64,000 nucleotides of DNA, from assembly GCF_902506655.1 (NCBI RefSeq), contig NZ_LR734808.1, positions 1,488,001 to 1,552,000 on the forward strand, given 5' to 3'. The position numbers and the translations under genes were made by a program. Positions 1 through 9,428 of this stretch are shown piece after piece (position 1 is the first letter of the stretch; every line of letters begins with the position of its first letter). Below the pieces are notes generated by a model, which saw nothing but the letters and a program-made list of their open reading frames with translations, was not told the origin of the DNA and searched no databases. The stretch comes from Marinoscillum sp. 108 (lineage in GTDB: Bacteria; Bacteroidota; Bacteroidia; Cytophagales; Cyclobacteriaceae).

Positions 1-3000
1 CTCTGAATGGCGAAGTGACTGTTGTTTACTTCTGAAGCTGTTCCCCATTTAAGCTCTACCTCAGAGCTGTTCCTCTCTGCCGTAAAATACAACCATGTGA
101 CAGGCAATGGATTATCTAATGACGAAGACCCAAGCGTGATGGGACTAAACGAACTCACCCCTGATGCCGTAATGGTGCCCCCTGTCACATTTCCACTAGT
201 ACCACTGTTTCCGTAATTGTCCCAACTCGAGCCATTCCAATGAGCAACCCGCAGGTCATCCAAATTTTCAACTTCACTCAGTGCGTCCCAACTCAAGATA
301 ACATCCACCGTGGGGCTACCATTGGTCACACTCAGAGTCCAGTACTCCAAGGCACTCACCCTTTCCAAACCGGGCTCCCGAGAGTTGATGGGATAAGAAG
401 AGTGCGGACTGGAAGCAAAATATCGCGCCTGAAATGCATCTGTAGATGTACCGGAAGCTGAAATGCTGATGGGCCGGTAAGACCCTCCATCCCCCACAGG
501 AAAAGTAAATGCTGTTCCTCCAATTTTCTGGATCTCTCCATCGATAAAGCTAGCCTCAGAAACAGAAACAATAAATGATCCTGCATTCATCGTAATCACT
601 TCAGCCGCTTGTGGTGTTACGATTCCATTTTGTAAATCCAGCGAATTTCCTATGGTTAAATCATCTGCTAAGACCACCCCGCTTGCATTATTTACAATCA
701 GGTCATGGATGAGGGGTGTGCTCCCTCCAAAATCCAAAACCTGCTCTGCCGATCCATCGAGAGTAAGAGACCCATTGCGAAAATCAATCATCCCAGAACC
801 AGTAATATTAAGGTCACCTTCCAGGTCAAAAGTGTAATTACTAGCAGTCAAATCCATGGTATTGGCGTCTCCGATATTCAAATCACCACGAATATCTATA
901 TCCCCCTCCAGCATTTTGATTCGCTGAACCCCCGCAACGTTGATCAGGGTAAGGCTCCCATAACTACTATTACCTCCTCCATTCAGGGCCTTGATCACCT
1001 GACCATCATCCTGCCCGGAAGCATAAATGATCTCTGTGCTGGCATCAATATTAAAAGCATCATGACCTGTAGGGAATTGAGTGGTTGTAGTGCTTGTACC
1101 TATGGTGAATGAGCTATTCGCATCCATTCTGAAAGTCTGACCCGAAGCTCCGGTTATTTGATACCCGTTATCAAAGAAATCATTGTAATCATCAATCCTA
1201 AGTTCACCATTTACTGTGATCGCTCCCTGCAGTACTTTCGACCTGGAAGCATTCCCTCCTCCGGCCAGAAAGAGTCTGCCATAGGTGATTCCCCCTTCCA
1301 CATCCTGATCCACCCGACTCCTATACTCCACGATACTCAGGTTGCCCAAACTCACACTCCCAAATCCAATAGGAAATAATGAGGCCACGGTGTTAGATCC
1401 CAACCTCAACCATTCACCGTTTTGAACCGTCAGAGTACCTCCAGCATTCCCTGTAATCTGAAACCCACCGTCCTCCAGCCGTCCCCGTTGTATGGTTAAA
1501 TCGTTATTGATCGTCACATCCGAAAGCAACGCGACAGTAGAACTACCCCCACTGCTCTGTCTATCTATGGTTAGGTTATAAAAAGGACTCCCCCCGGCAT
1601 CCACCTCCTGATCTCCACTTGAATTTTGACCGTCTAATAATACCGTACCAGTACCCGCAGTAAAAGATCCCCCTGCTGATACTGTCCAGTTGTTCTCCAA
1701 TGCGATGGTATGGCTCCCTGCACTTAATGTACCATTGGTAATAATCAGGTCGGCATCATCACCATTGATATCCAAATCATCTGAAAGCGTCCAGGTGCCT
1801 CCAGTGAAATCAAACTCCACAGTCCCCATCAGTGAGACTCCATTGGTGGTGATGCTATTGGTGGTGGCAGAAGCCATGGTAAAAATGATGTTTCCCAAAT
1901 AGTTGGCTGTCACATCTGCATCCAGAACCAGGTCGCCAAAGACGTAAAGTGTATTGGTGACCAGCCCCTCCCATCTCACAGCGGTATTCACTCCCGACCA
2001 ATCCATATCCTGAACTTCTGCTCCTGCTATATCCAATGTCACAGAAGGATCAATCCCTGAAAAGGAGTTAGCATCAAAATATGCATTATCAGCACTGGAT
2101 GGTACGCATACTCCTGCTGCACCTCCGCTCGTAGTTGACCAATTGCTTTCATCAGACCAGTTCCCCGAGTTTCCACCAATCCAATAAAGATTAACAGGTG
2201 AATGGCTGCCGCTAAATGTAATTCCGGAATTATTCCCATGGTCAATTCCAGAGTTGTTGGTGAAGGAGGCTCCTGACACGGCAATGTCCTGAATAACATT
2301 TGCATCCGCACTCTGGGCCGCACCAAAGGATAAGTCTGCCTGTACGCCTTCTGCATTTGATCGGATGGTTCGCCAACTGGCACAATCTCCATTAGAAATA
2401 AGATTTCCTGAAAATGAAGTCCCACTACTGGCACTGTTAAACCTCACGATGTTAAAGTCTCCCATCGTAAGACTCGCCAGTGACACACTCTCTGCTCCAT
2501 TATTAAAAGTGATATCAACAGACGCACCGCAGGCAATGTTGCCCAGTGTATAAGGCGCATCCACTCCATCTCCTAAAGTCAGGATCACATTATCACTAAG
2601 ACTAACGGCTCCTGAAACGTCTAAAGATGGGCTATTGTCATTGGTATTGGTGAACGAAAGAGTGGCGGCGGTGCCCACCGTGAGATTTCCAGCCACCGTA
2701 GTGGCTCTATCAATCCTGATGGATGATACTGTACTCGCCGCAACCACAATATCACCGCCTATGGTGGCTGACCTGTCGAAAACGACAATTGTGCTTCCTG
2801 TGAGATTAAAATCTCCATCGAGCTCCATATTCTGACTAAATATAATGTCACTACCAGAGGATCCATCAATGGTCAAATCAGCCTCAAATTCCACCTGATC
2901 ACGCCATCGAACCTCACCATCGGCACCCAAATCAACATTTCCCTGAAAGATTGTATAATCACCCCTAAAGTCTCCATCTCCGCCATCTCCAACAATGAAG

Positions 3001-3677
3001 TCACCCGAAAAGATATTGCCATCTCCAACCCCAAAACCACTACCATTGGGTCCCCTTATACTGTAGGAACAATTGGCAGGAAGGGAAATCACTCCAAAGG
3101 TTTTGGCATTGCTATTGAGATTATTGCTTTCCACCCTAAAAGTAACGCCCGCCGTAGAGACTGTGATATTGCCAAATACCACCCGATCAACGGTGTTCGC
3201 AGCACTGCCCGTATTGATTTGAATGGTACCTGAACTATTAGGAAAATAAAAATCTGGAAGTGACCTGGCGATGCTCCCTAGCTCTACAGTGATATTTCCG
3301 CTTGAAGTAAAAGTGAGATCACCGGTAACCGTAAAAGCGAGATCGTCATCCAATGTAAGATCACCCGCTATGGTTAGACCAAAGGCACCCGTGAATATAG
3401 GAGAATTGATTACCCCGCTAAAGCTGACATTATTAGCCGTACCCATCTGATCCAAAGTAACAACCTGGCCTCCTGTGGTAAATGAATTCGCATCAAAAAA
3501 AACATCATCACCTGCACCCGGTACATTGGTATGAAAGGTGCTGCCTCCCGAGGTGGTAGCCCAGTGAGAGGAATAATCACTCCAATTCCCACCATCTCCT
3601 ACCCAATAAAATTGACCGAAAGCGGTAGAAGAAATAATCATGAATAGCGCAAAAAAAACAGGTTGGGATGCCTTCAT
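1..3677 (-). CDS. Giant T9SS-type secreted surface protein (C-terminus beyond window)
   Basis: The frame is open from an ATG at 3677 to the left edge, about 1,225 residues, with no stop. It begins with a signal peptide ending near AFGQ, followed by a module starting YWVGDGGNWSD (about residues 20-60); a second such module, YWIGGNSGNWSDES, lies near residue 495. Between and after them are beta-rich segments with recurring short strands such as NGTLSAGSHTIALE, suggesting a beta-helix or stacked-strand adhesin. The visible C-terminal part has a FPVGDGGSYRPI segment and then LKWGTASEVNNSHFAIQ, which in Bacteroidota usually sits just before a T9SS type A sorting domain, so only the last part is missing. 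The role is probably cell-surface or adhesive; no enzymatic domain is seen. The export route and truncation are well supported, the function is inference. Confidence 0.8.
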   Translation of the reverse strand, partial: MKASQPVFFALFMIISSTAFGQFYWVGDGGNWSDYSSHWATTSGGSTFHTNVPGAGDDVFFDANSFTTGGQVVTLDQMGTANNVSFSGVINSPIFTGAFGLTIAGDLTLDDDLAFTVTGDLTFTSSGNITVELGSIARSLPDFYFPNSSGTIQINTGSAANTVDRVVFGNITVSTAGVTFRVESNNLNSNAKTFGVISLPANCSYSIRGPNGSGFGVGDGNIFSGDFIVGDGGDGDFRGDYTIFQGNVDLGADGEVRWRDQVEFEADLTIDGSSGSDIIFSQNMELDGDFNLTGSTIVVFDRSATIGGDIVVAASTVSSIRIDRATTVAGNLTVGTAATLSFTNTNDNSPSLDVSGAVSLSDNVILTLGDGVDAPYTLGNIACGASVDITFNNGAESVSLASLTMGDFNIVRFNSASSGTSFSGNLISNGDCASWRTIRSNAEGVQADLSFGAAQSADANVIQDIAVSGASFTNNSGIDHGNNSGITFSGSHSPVNLYWIGGNSGNWSDESNWSTTSGGAAGVCVPSSADNAYFDANSFSGIDPSVTLDIAGAEVQDMDWSGVNTAVRWEGLVTNTLYVFGDLVLDADVTANYLGNIIFTMASATTNSITTNGVSLMGTVEFDFTGGTWTLSDDLDINGDDADLIITNGTLSAGSHTIALENNWTVSAGGSFTAGTGTVLLDGQNSSGDQEVDAGGSPFYNLTIDRQSSGGSSTVALLSDVTINNDLTIQRGRLEDGGFQITGNAGGTLTVQNGEWLRLGSNTVASLFPIGFGSVSLGNLSIVEYRSRVDQDVEGGITYGRLFLAGGGNASRSKVLQGAITVNGELRIDDYNDFFDNGYQITGASGQTFRMDANSSFTIGTSTTTTQFPTGHDAFNIDASTEIIYASGQDDGQVIKALNGGGNSSYGSLTLINVAGVQRIKMLEGDIDIRGDLNIGDANTMDLTASNYTFDLEGDLNITGSGMIDFRNGSLTLDGSAEQVLDFGGSTPLIHDLIVNNASGVVLADDLTIGNSLDLQNGIVTPQAAEVITMNAGSFIVSVSEASFIDGEIQKIGGTAFTFPVGDGGSYRPISISASGTSTDAFQARYFASSPHSSYPINSREPGLERVSALEYWTLSVTNGSPTVDVILSWDALSEVENLDDLRVAHWNGSSWDNYGNSGTSGNVTGGTITASGVSSFSPITLGSSSLDNPLPVTWLYFTAERNSSEVELKWGTASEVNNSHFAIQ

Positions 3678-3877
3678 TGTTTGCTGAAAAAATGCAAATT
3701 CTTCTTCAAATTAGAATAACAAGCGCCTATATCAAAGAAGAAATTAACGAAATAACCAATTTTTCAAAAGATCAATAGTACTTGCACATACCTCACCAAA
3801 GCTATTAATCATGAATTTTATAATCTTCTAACCAGCAATTCTCATCGGTTAAAGAATTAACTTTCAAACAAAAAAGA
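3678..3877. other. Divergent intergenic region
   Basis: This AT-rich spacer separates the giant surface protein (minus) from the NTF2-like gene (plus). It should hold both promoters. I see no full TAnnTTTG with a matching -33 element; the closest for the minus gene is a TAATTTG that is one base short. No RNA gene or repeat is recognised. Confidence 0.4.
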
Positions 3878-4342
3878 ATGAATGTAATCCTCCAATTTTA
3901 TGAAGCCTTCAGGAAGCTGGACGCAGAAGCCATGGCTGAATGCTATCATCCGGATGTTACCTTCGAAGATCCGGCATTTGGAGTACTCAAAGGTGAGCAT
4001 GCCTGCAACATGTGGCGGATGCTTTGTAAGACTCAGACCGGCAAAGACTTTTTGGTTGTTTTTTCGGGAATAGAAGAAGACGAAGAGAAAGGAAAAGCTC
4101 ACTGGGAAGCGCACTACACCTTTAGCCAGACGGGCAGGCGTGTTCACAACATCATTGAAGCGAGTTTCCTCCTGAAGGACGGCAAAATCATCCAACATAC
4201 CGATCATTTCCCTTTATACCGATGGGCACGTCAGGCCATGGGTTTTTCTGGATTTCTTATCGGATGGAGCGGTTTTTTCAAAAAGAAATTGAATGCCAAA
4301 ACAGCCGGGCTCCTGGCTAAATTTGAAGCCAGCCTGGACTAA
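3878..4342 (+). CDS. NTF2-like / SnoaL-like small protein
   Basis: The 154-residue protein starts with an alpha-helical segment and the pattern FYEAFRKLDAEAMAECYHPD-VTFEDPAFG, typical of the SnoaL-like branch of the NTF2 (cone-shaped alpha+beta barrel) superfamily. The core spans residues 1-115; a C-terminal amphipathic tail rich in Gly, Phe and Lys follows. Such proteins are ligand-binding or isomerase-like, and the substrate cannot be deduced. No signal peptide is present, so it is cytoplasmic. It lies 12 bases before a DinB-like gene and is probably co-transcribed with it. Family assignment is secure; function is unknown. Confidence 0.8.
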   Translation: MNVILQFYEAFRKLDAEAMAECYHPDVTFEDPAFGVLKGEHACNMWRMLCKTQTGKDFLVVFSGIEEDEEKGKAHWEAHYTFSQTGRRVHNIIEASFLLKDGKIIQHTDHFPLYRWARQAMGFSGFLIGWSGFFKKKLNAKTAGLLAKFEASLD

Positions 4343-4354
4343 AACCATAGGTGT

Positions 4355-4804
4355 ATGAACGATAGCATACAAAAACTTGAGCGCCTTCTGGTGCAAACTG
4401 AGGCTTACCTGACCAGCTGCTCAGAAGAAGTACTTTCTCAAAAGCCCGCGCCTAATAAATGGTCTAAAAGAGAGATCCTTGGACACCTGATCGATTCAGC
4501 CATCAACAATCTGCAGCGATTTACCGAGATTCAGTATGCGGAGAAACCTTATGTGATCAGAAACTACCGTCAGGATGACCTGGTACGTGTCAATGATTAT
4601 CAGCATGCTGATTTGCAGGAATTGCTCATACTTTGGAAATCACTCAATCGCCGCATTGGAATCATCATAGCAGCCCAAACCGATGCTACGTTATCCTATG
4701 AAATTCGATTTGCAGATAACAGCGCTTCTGACCTGAGGTTTCTGATGACTGACTATGTGGAACACATGGAACATCATATCCTTCAGATCAGACGCGTGCA
4801 TTGA
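4355..4804 (+). CDS. DinB-like (DinB_2) family protein
   Basis: This 149-residue four-helix-bundle protein has the pattern KPAPNKWSKREILGHLIDSA near residues 30-50 and VEHMEHHILQI at the C-terminus. The histidines at these two places match the metal-binding triad of the DinB/YfiT superfamily, which includes thiol-dependent S-transferases and damage-inducible proteins of unknown activity. It is cytoplasmic. It follows the NTF2-like gene by 12 bases, suggesting one transcript. Its TGA stop abuts the stop of the opposing acyl-CoA dehydrogenase gene, the two forming TGATCA with no room for a terminator. The substrate is not inferable. Confidence 0.85.
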   Translation: MNDSIQKLERLLVQTEAYLTSCSEEVLSQKPAPNKWSKREILGHLIDSAINNLQRFTEIQYAEKPYVIRNYRQDDLVRVNDYQHADLQELLILWKSLNRRIGIIIAAQTDATLSYEIRFADNSASDLRFLMTDYVEHMEHHILQIRRVH

Positions 4805-7114
4805 TCATTTCATGGCAATGGGCGCAGCCAGACAGCTCTCTGGGATCTCGAAGGTATTGACCAGTGGCACTGCATTTTCCCTTACCTCCAGGCAAAGCTG
4901 GTTGATCATTTTACGAATCGCCTTGGTCTTCACTCCTGCCATGTAATCATGTTCCAGGTACCAGCCCTTGTTTTTCTCCATCTGAGACAATGCAAAAAGC
5001 TGACACAACTTGGTCAGGATCATCTTGCAGCCCTCATCTTCGGTCTTCTTCACCTGAGCGATGAATTGTTCAAGGATTAGCCGCTCGATATAGGCAAAGC
5101 CCACATTTACCATGTGGTACTGCGTTTGATTGAAAGCATCAAAAGAATCCATACCATTGTCAAGATGCTTCTTGATGCGCCGTGCTGCAGAAGTGAGAAT
5201 GTCCCGTTCACGATATCTGAAAGCATTGAGATAAAACTCAAAATCCAGCAAGTGCTCAGGGTCCGTGTTACGCACCGTAAGCGGATTCATTTCTGAGAGA
5301 CTGGTTTTTGCCTGAGACGCCACATAGCTCAGTACTCCAAAAAGGTTGATGTCGGAAAACTCCTTCTTAAACTCTGACAACCTGCTTTTGGCTACAAGTT
5401 GCATCAGCACGGTGTTATCACCTTCAAAGGTGGTGTACACGTCAGTGTCATTTTTGAGTCTGTCTATCCGGTTTTCGGATAGATAGCCCTTACCCCCACA
5501 AGCCTCCCTGCACTCCTGCAGGGCATGGGTCGTTCGCCAGGTAGCAAATGATTTCAATCCTGCGGCCATCGCCTCTATTTCCTGCATATCCTCCTCACTT
5601 CGGCTCAAAAAACGATTGGTGAGGTACTGCAATGAAAAATGGATGGCGTAGCTCTCAGCCAGTAGGGGCATCAGCCTGCGCTGATGGGTGCGGTAATTCA
5701 GAATAGGTACCTCGGAGCCATTCTCAGGTCCAAACTGCCGACGTGTGTCACCATATCGGATGGCTATGGTCAACCCCGTTTTCATAGCGCTAAGGCCCGA
5801 GCGAGGAATGCCAATTCTACCCCCCACCAAGGTACCCAGCATGGTAAAAAATCGCCTGTTATCACTGGTAATCGGGCTTTTGAATTTTCCATCTGCATCG
5901 ATAGACGCAAATTTGTCCAGCATATTCTCTACAGGGATTACCACTTCATCAAACCAAATTCGGCCATTGTCGACACCATTGAGTCCCATTTTATGCCCAC
6001 AATCTTCTATGATCACCCCACTTACTGTATGACCATCCGAATCACGCAGTGGCACCACAAAGGCATTCACCCCATAGTCTACCTCATCGATAATCAGTTT
6101 GGCAAAAACTGTGGCCATTTGGCCATGCACGGCGGCATTCCCAATATATTCTTTGCCGGCACCATGGTGCGGCGTATTGATCACAAGGGTTTTGGTCTTG
6201 TGATGGTAAGTGGCGGTGGTCTCTATCCCTTTCACATTGGACCCATGCCCGGTCTCGGTCATTGCAAAACAGCCCGGAAGTTTCAATGTGCCGATATCCT
6301 TGAGATACTGCTGATGGTGTTTTTCTGTACCCAAAAAGTAGACACTCATCCCCCATAGCCCAAACTGCACGCCAAACTTGATAACCATGCTCAGGTCGTG
6401 ATAAGAAAGCGTTTCCATGATGGCAAAATAACTGGCCATGTCATCCTGACCTCCAAAGGCCTCCGGATATGCCATGCCTCCAAAGCCCTGATCTGCCAGG
6501 TATTGGCACCATTTCAGCACCTGCTCCCGATACTCTGCAGTACTTTCTCCCCTATAATATTCAAACTCCGGATCGGAAAGTATCGTCTTGACCTTTCTGA
6601 TCACCACCCGGTTTTTACCATCCAGCAGTTCACTCATCTTATTAAGATCAAAACTAGCCTCTGTTTGCTGTCCCCCGGTCTGGGTGGTACGCTCCTGTGA
6701 TCTCAGATGAAAGGCCGCCTCCCTGGAGAGAATCCCCAGCGCCTCCTCAATATCGGTAAGTGGAGCCCTGGCTGCCTCCAAAGTCTTGTCATCCTGATTT
6801 CTGGCATTTAACCGGGCCAATTCAATGCCAATATCGACCAAGCTGCGCTTCATCTGGGGAGTAAGGTCCTGAGAAACCCGCCTGATTTCGAAGAGCCATT
6901 CCTTCAGCTGGCCGGGTGACGGTGGGTTTTGAGGATCCAGGTGCGAGAGCAAAAAGGTTCGCTCCTTTTGCGTAATCCAGGCCTGTTGTTCAATCAGCTC
7001 TCTAATCTTCAGTATCTCACTGGGTGTGAGAATGGCATCGGCCCACACCATGTAAAACATGGGCACAAAAGAGAAGAGAAACGGGTTTTCCTTTAAATAA
7101 TCGGACTGAATCAT
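4805..7114 (-). CDS. Acyl-CoA dehydrogenase/oxidase family protein
   Basis: The 769-residue protein would catalyse FAD-dependent alpha,beta-oxidation of acyl-CoA, the first step of beta-oxidation. The FAD/substrate motif CFAMTETGHGSNVKGIETT (about residues 280-300) and the C-terminal motif ACGGKGYLSENRIDRLKND then TTFEGDNTVLMQL resemble acyl-CoA oxidases more than ordinary 380-residue dehydrogenases; the Glu of FEGDN is the expected catalytic base. An N-terminal helical extension of roughly 150 residues and a C-terminal domain after about residue 560 give the acyl-CoA-oxidase length. No signal peptide is seen, so it is cytoplasmic. The gene stands alone and is divergent from 7203; an inverted repeat sits just upstream. 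Whether electrons go to oxygen or to an ETF cannot be told from the sequence. Confidence 0.88.
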   Translation of the reverse strand: MIQSDYLKENPFLFSFVPMFYMVWADAILTPSEILKIRELIEQQAWITQKERTFLLSHLDPQNPPSPGQLKEWLFEIRRVSQDLTPQMKRSLVDIGIELARLNARNQDDKTLEAARAPLTDIEEALGILSREAAFHLRSQERTTQTGGQQTEASFDLNKMSELLDGKNRVVIRKVKTILSDPEFEYYRGESTAEYREQVLKWCQYLADQGFGGMAYPEAFGGQDDMASYFAIMETLSYHDLSMVIKFGVQFGLWGMSVYFLGTEKHHQQYLKDIGTLKLPGCFAMTETGHGSNVKGIETTATYHHKTKTLVINTPHHGAGKEYIGNAAVHGQMATVFAKLIIDEVDYGVNAFVVPLRDSDGHTVSGVIIEDCGHKMGLNGVDNGRIWFDEVVIPVENMLDKFASIDADGKFKSPITSDNRRFFTMLGTLVGGRIGIPRSGLSAMKTGLTIAIRYGDTRRQFGPENGSEVPILNYRTHQRRLMPLLAESYAIHFSLQYLTNRFLSRSEEDMQEIEAMAAGLKSFATWRTTHALQECREACGGKGYLSENRIDRLKNDTDVYTTFEGDNTVLMQLVAKSRLSEFKKEFSDINLFGVLSYVASQAKTSLSEMNPLTVRNTDPEHLLDFEFYLNAFRYRERDILTSAARRIKKHLDNGMDSFDAFNQTQYHMVNVGFAYIERLILEQFIAQVKKTEDEGCKMILTKLCQLFALSQMEKNKGWYLEHDYMAGVKTKAIRKMINQLCLEVRENAVPLVNTFEIPESCLAAPIAMK

Positions 7115-7138
7115 GGGACTGTCGTTTAAATCATGAGA

Positions 7139-7169
7139 AAGTTACATCCGTTCGGATAAAAAGTAACTT
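7139..7169. promoter_or_regulatory. Nested inverted repeat, candidate operator
   Basis: AAGTTAC at 7139-7145 is mirrored by GTAACTT at 7163-7169, and inside it ATCCG, TT, CGGAT forms a second perfect dyad at 7146-7157. It lies 25 bases upstream of the acyl-CoA dehydrogenase start and 34 bases before the divergent gene at 7203. A TACTTTTT reading on the minus strand, one mismatch from the -7 consensus, overlaps the right arm. Binding by a regulator of fatty-acid oxidation is inference; no regulator gene is adjacent. Confidence 0.45.
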
Positions 7170-7202
7170 CATAATATTTGTTAAAATGGCTGTTGAGCAA
7201 AA

Positions 7203-7997
7203 ATGTTTCTGCATCATTCTGTGTTTCTTTGCTACGTGAAAAACTGGTTTTATGCCATTTTATTATTTCATTTCACAAGCATATCAGCTCAGCATGTGAT
7301 CTCAGGGACCGTTCTCAACGAAAGCGAGGAACCGGTGGGCTTCTGCCATGTGTACAATCAAACCATGGGTCTGGGAAAAGTCAGTGACATCCATGGCAAC
7401 TTCAAGGTGACCGCCAAAAAGGGGGACACCTTGCTTTTCTCTTATGTTGGGTACCAATCCCTTACCCTTCCGGTCAACTCCGTTCATCTGGTGAATTACC
7501 TGAAAATCACCCTGCCTGAGGACTCCATTTTATTGCCATCCATTACCATTTATGCAGACCCCAATTATCGGGTCCCTCTGAATGTTCATGATGAGCCTAT
7601 TATCATTCCTGGTGTGAGTATTACGGAAAAGACAGATGGCATTCAGCCAGGTGATGTAGGGTTTGGAGCCACAGGGGTAGGTGGTGTGCCTGTACCAGCG
7701 GTCACCATCTACGGCCCCATCACCTACTTCAGTAGGGACGAGAGGGAAAAACGTCAGGCAGTGGAAGCCTATAAGGAGACCCGTGAAACGATCACCTATC
7801 AGAAATTCATCGTGCAAGATTCTGTCAAACAGAAACTTTGTGAACTCTACCACCTCAACAGTCAGCAATATGACCAGGTGATTGTAAGGCTCCACAACCA
7901 GTTTCCCGGCATACAAAAGCAGTACAACCCCATGGAAATCTGGAACTGGCTGCTCATGCATTTTGACCGGTCAGCCAATATTGTCAGGGATTATTAG
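7203..7997 (+). CDS. Exported carboxypeptidase-regulatory-like domain protein
   Basis: This 264-residue protein has a hydrophobic N-terminus ending ISAQ (about residue 29), followed by HVISGTVLNESEEPVGFCHV and GKVSDIHGNFKVTAKKGDTLLFSYVGYQS, the beta-sandwich CarboxypepD_reg-like domain (residues 30-110) found at the N-terminus of SusC proteins and in many Bacteroidota envelope proteins. No TonB-dependent barrel follows. The remaining 150 residues contain a Gly/Val/Pro-rich stretch (about 145-165) and a charged helical tail of unknown fold. It probably acts in the periplasm or at the outer membrane. It is convergent with the gene ending at 7999, one base away. The function is unknown. Confidence 0.75.
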   Translation: MFLHHSVFLCYVKNWFYAILLFHFTSISAQHVISGTVLNESEEPVGFCHVYNQTMGLGKVSDIHGNFKVTAKKGDTLLFSYVGYQSLTLPVNSVHLVNYLKITLPEDSILLPSITIYADPNYRVPLNVHDEPIIIPGVSITEKTDGIQPGDVGFGATGVGGVPVPAVTIYGPITYFSRDEREKRQAVEAYKETRETITYQKFIVQDSVKQKLCELYHLNSQQYDQVIVRLHNQFPGIQKQYNPMEIWNWLLMHFDRSANIVRDY

Positions 7998-7998
7998 G

Positions 7999-8688
7999 CT
8001 AAGGTCTCTTCATCAGTACATAGCCCACTTTTGCCGACAAAGTAGGCTGTAATCTCAGGCCTCTTTCGTTATTGAAGAAAAAATCATCCCGAAAGAAGTA
8101 GGTTACATTCTCCTCTTGCCTTCGGTTCAGAAGTAGATACATCATGTTCAGTCCAATGTCACCTTCCAGTGTCAGGCGTGGACTTACACTTTTGCTGATC
8201 CCCATCCGGAACCCACCTCCATATCGATGTGAACTAGTCTCTTCATCATAAAACCTGAGATAATCACACGAGCCAGTCCAGTCTGAGGTACATCCATAGC
8301 CTACAGTCACGGGCTCGTCTACCTTCAGATACCGATACATTGCATTGACACTAAAGTACCAAAGGGCTTCCTCCGAGCTTCCGGGTTGATAATAAAAGCG
8401 TAGCTCTTCGCGGGCCTTAAACCCCAAATATTCATCTCCCACAGACTCTTCGCTACGCACCTCAGCCACCACACCCACTTCCTGGGTGAAGCTCACCCAG
8501 GTGCGAAATTGATATTCTAATGACAACAGCACGGATGGATCCTTGGGATTCACAGCATTGGCAAAATCTCCTTTCAGGATCAATCGATTTGCAGTCAGGG
8601 GATGATCTTCCTTCTGAGGCTCCTGATACTGGGCATACAAGCTCGCCGCAAAGAGCGGGAGCAAGCTTACAAGCAGATACTTTTTCAT
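7999..8688 (-). CDS. Predicted outer-membrane beta-barrel-like protein
   Basis: The 229-residue protein begins with a clear signal peptide (MKKYLLVSLLPLFAASLYAQ). The mature part has alternating amphipathic strands rich in Tyr, Phe and Arg, for example LKGDFANAV, LSLEYQFRTWVSF, ELRFYYQP, RYGGGFRMGIS, LTLEGDIGLNMMYLLL, and ends in a strand-like segment, as in small outer-membrane barrels of about 8-10 strands. I do not recognise a named family. It is the last gene of a three-gene operon: its ATG overlaps the TGA of the LVIVD lipoprotein gene as ATGA, so translation is probably coupled. It may anchor or display the two lipoproteins; that is inference. Confidence 0.7.
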   Translation of the reverse strand: MKKYLLVSLLPLFAASLYAQYQEPQKEDHPLTANRLILKGDFANAVNPKDPSVLLSLEYQFRTWVSFTQEVGVVAEVRSEESVGDEYLGFKAREELRFYYQPGSSEEALWYFSVNAMYRYLKVDEPVTVGYGCTSDWTGSCDYLRFYDEETSSHRYGGGFRMGISKSVSPRLTLEGDIGLNMMYLLLNRRQEENVTYFFRDDFFFNNERGLRLQPTLSAKVGYVLMKRP

Positions 8689-9428
8689 TGAATTGGACTG
8701 AATAACTCCAGGTCTTCATCCACGCATCCAAACTGATAGATCCCATCATCTCTGGTGATGATCATGGTGTTTTCAAGGGCGATCATATCGTTTGCCGCTA
8801 TCTCTGTATGGAAATGAATCAAAACAGGGTGTGCCGGATCCTCCAGACTGAACTGCTTGAGCCCGCTAGCCCCTTCGGCTACAAAGAGGTCTCCCTTAAA
8901 AAACGCCAACCCACGAGGATTGATCATCTGCTGCTGATCCACATCAAATGGGTTATCGAGGTTGGATACATCGAGTGTTACCAGCCTATTGGCCTCAAAA
9001 AGCGTGTTATTGCATCCCTCCCCTGATCTGGTTGTGACATACGCATATTGATCATTGGCGATGACCGGATCGCAGGCCGTGCGATGCACAAACTCCGATC
9101 GGTAGGTAGGTCTTCCCAGGGCATCCACGGTGTAGATTTTCATTCCGCTCTGTCCGCCAATAAACAGGTTTCCTTTGAAACCAAAAATCGTTTCTATACC
9201 AGAGCCAATTGGAGTGGAGCTCTGATACTGTGGGTCGGCTACACTGCTGATATTGATAACCTTCAGATCGGTGTTGCTGACGATGTAAAGGAATTCACCA
9301 TTGATGGCAAAACGAGCAGTAGAACCACCCACACCAACACCTCCTCCATCGATGAAGCCTACATCTCCACTCTCATCGGTACAAGACCAGCAAAAAGATA
9401 CTACGAGTAATAAAAGGAGCTTTCTCAT
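8685..9428 (-). CDS. LVIVD-repeat lipoprotein (second of pair)
   Basis: I take the ATG at 9428 (MRKLLLLLVVSFCWSC), because it overlaps the previous stop as ATGA; an in-frame ATG at 9440 would give four more residues. The N-terminus looks like a lipoprotein signal with Cys near residue 16. The 247-residue protein holds repeated blades of the LVIVD type, visible as LKVINISSVADPQYQSS, MKIYTVDALGRPTYRS, LVTLDVSNLDNPFDV and LKQFSLEDPAHPVLI, which would build a beta-propeller. Such propellers in Bacteroidota are surface or periplasmic and of unknown ligand. It is the middle gene of the operon 9949-7999. Confidence 0.8.
   Translation of the reverse strand: MRKLLLLLVVSFCWSCTDESGDVGFIDGGGVGVGGSTARFAINGEFLYIVSNTDLKVINISSVADPQYQSSTPIGSGIETIFGFKGNLFIGGQSGMKIYTVDALGRPTYRSEFVHRTACDPVIANDQYAYVTTRSGEGCNNTLFEANRLVTLDVSNLDNPFDVDQQQMINPRGLAFFKGDLFVAEGASGLKQFSLEDPAHPVLIHFHTEIAANDMIALENTMIITRDDGIYQFGCVDEDLELFSPIQ

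Noticed and set aside
5684-6358. 224-codon plus-strand frame
   Set aside because: It lies wholly antisense to the acyl-CoA dehydrogenase gene, whose motifs are clear; the frame encodes no recognisable domain.
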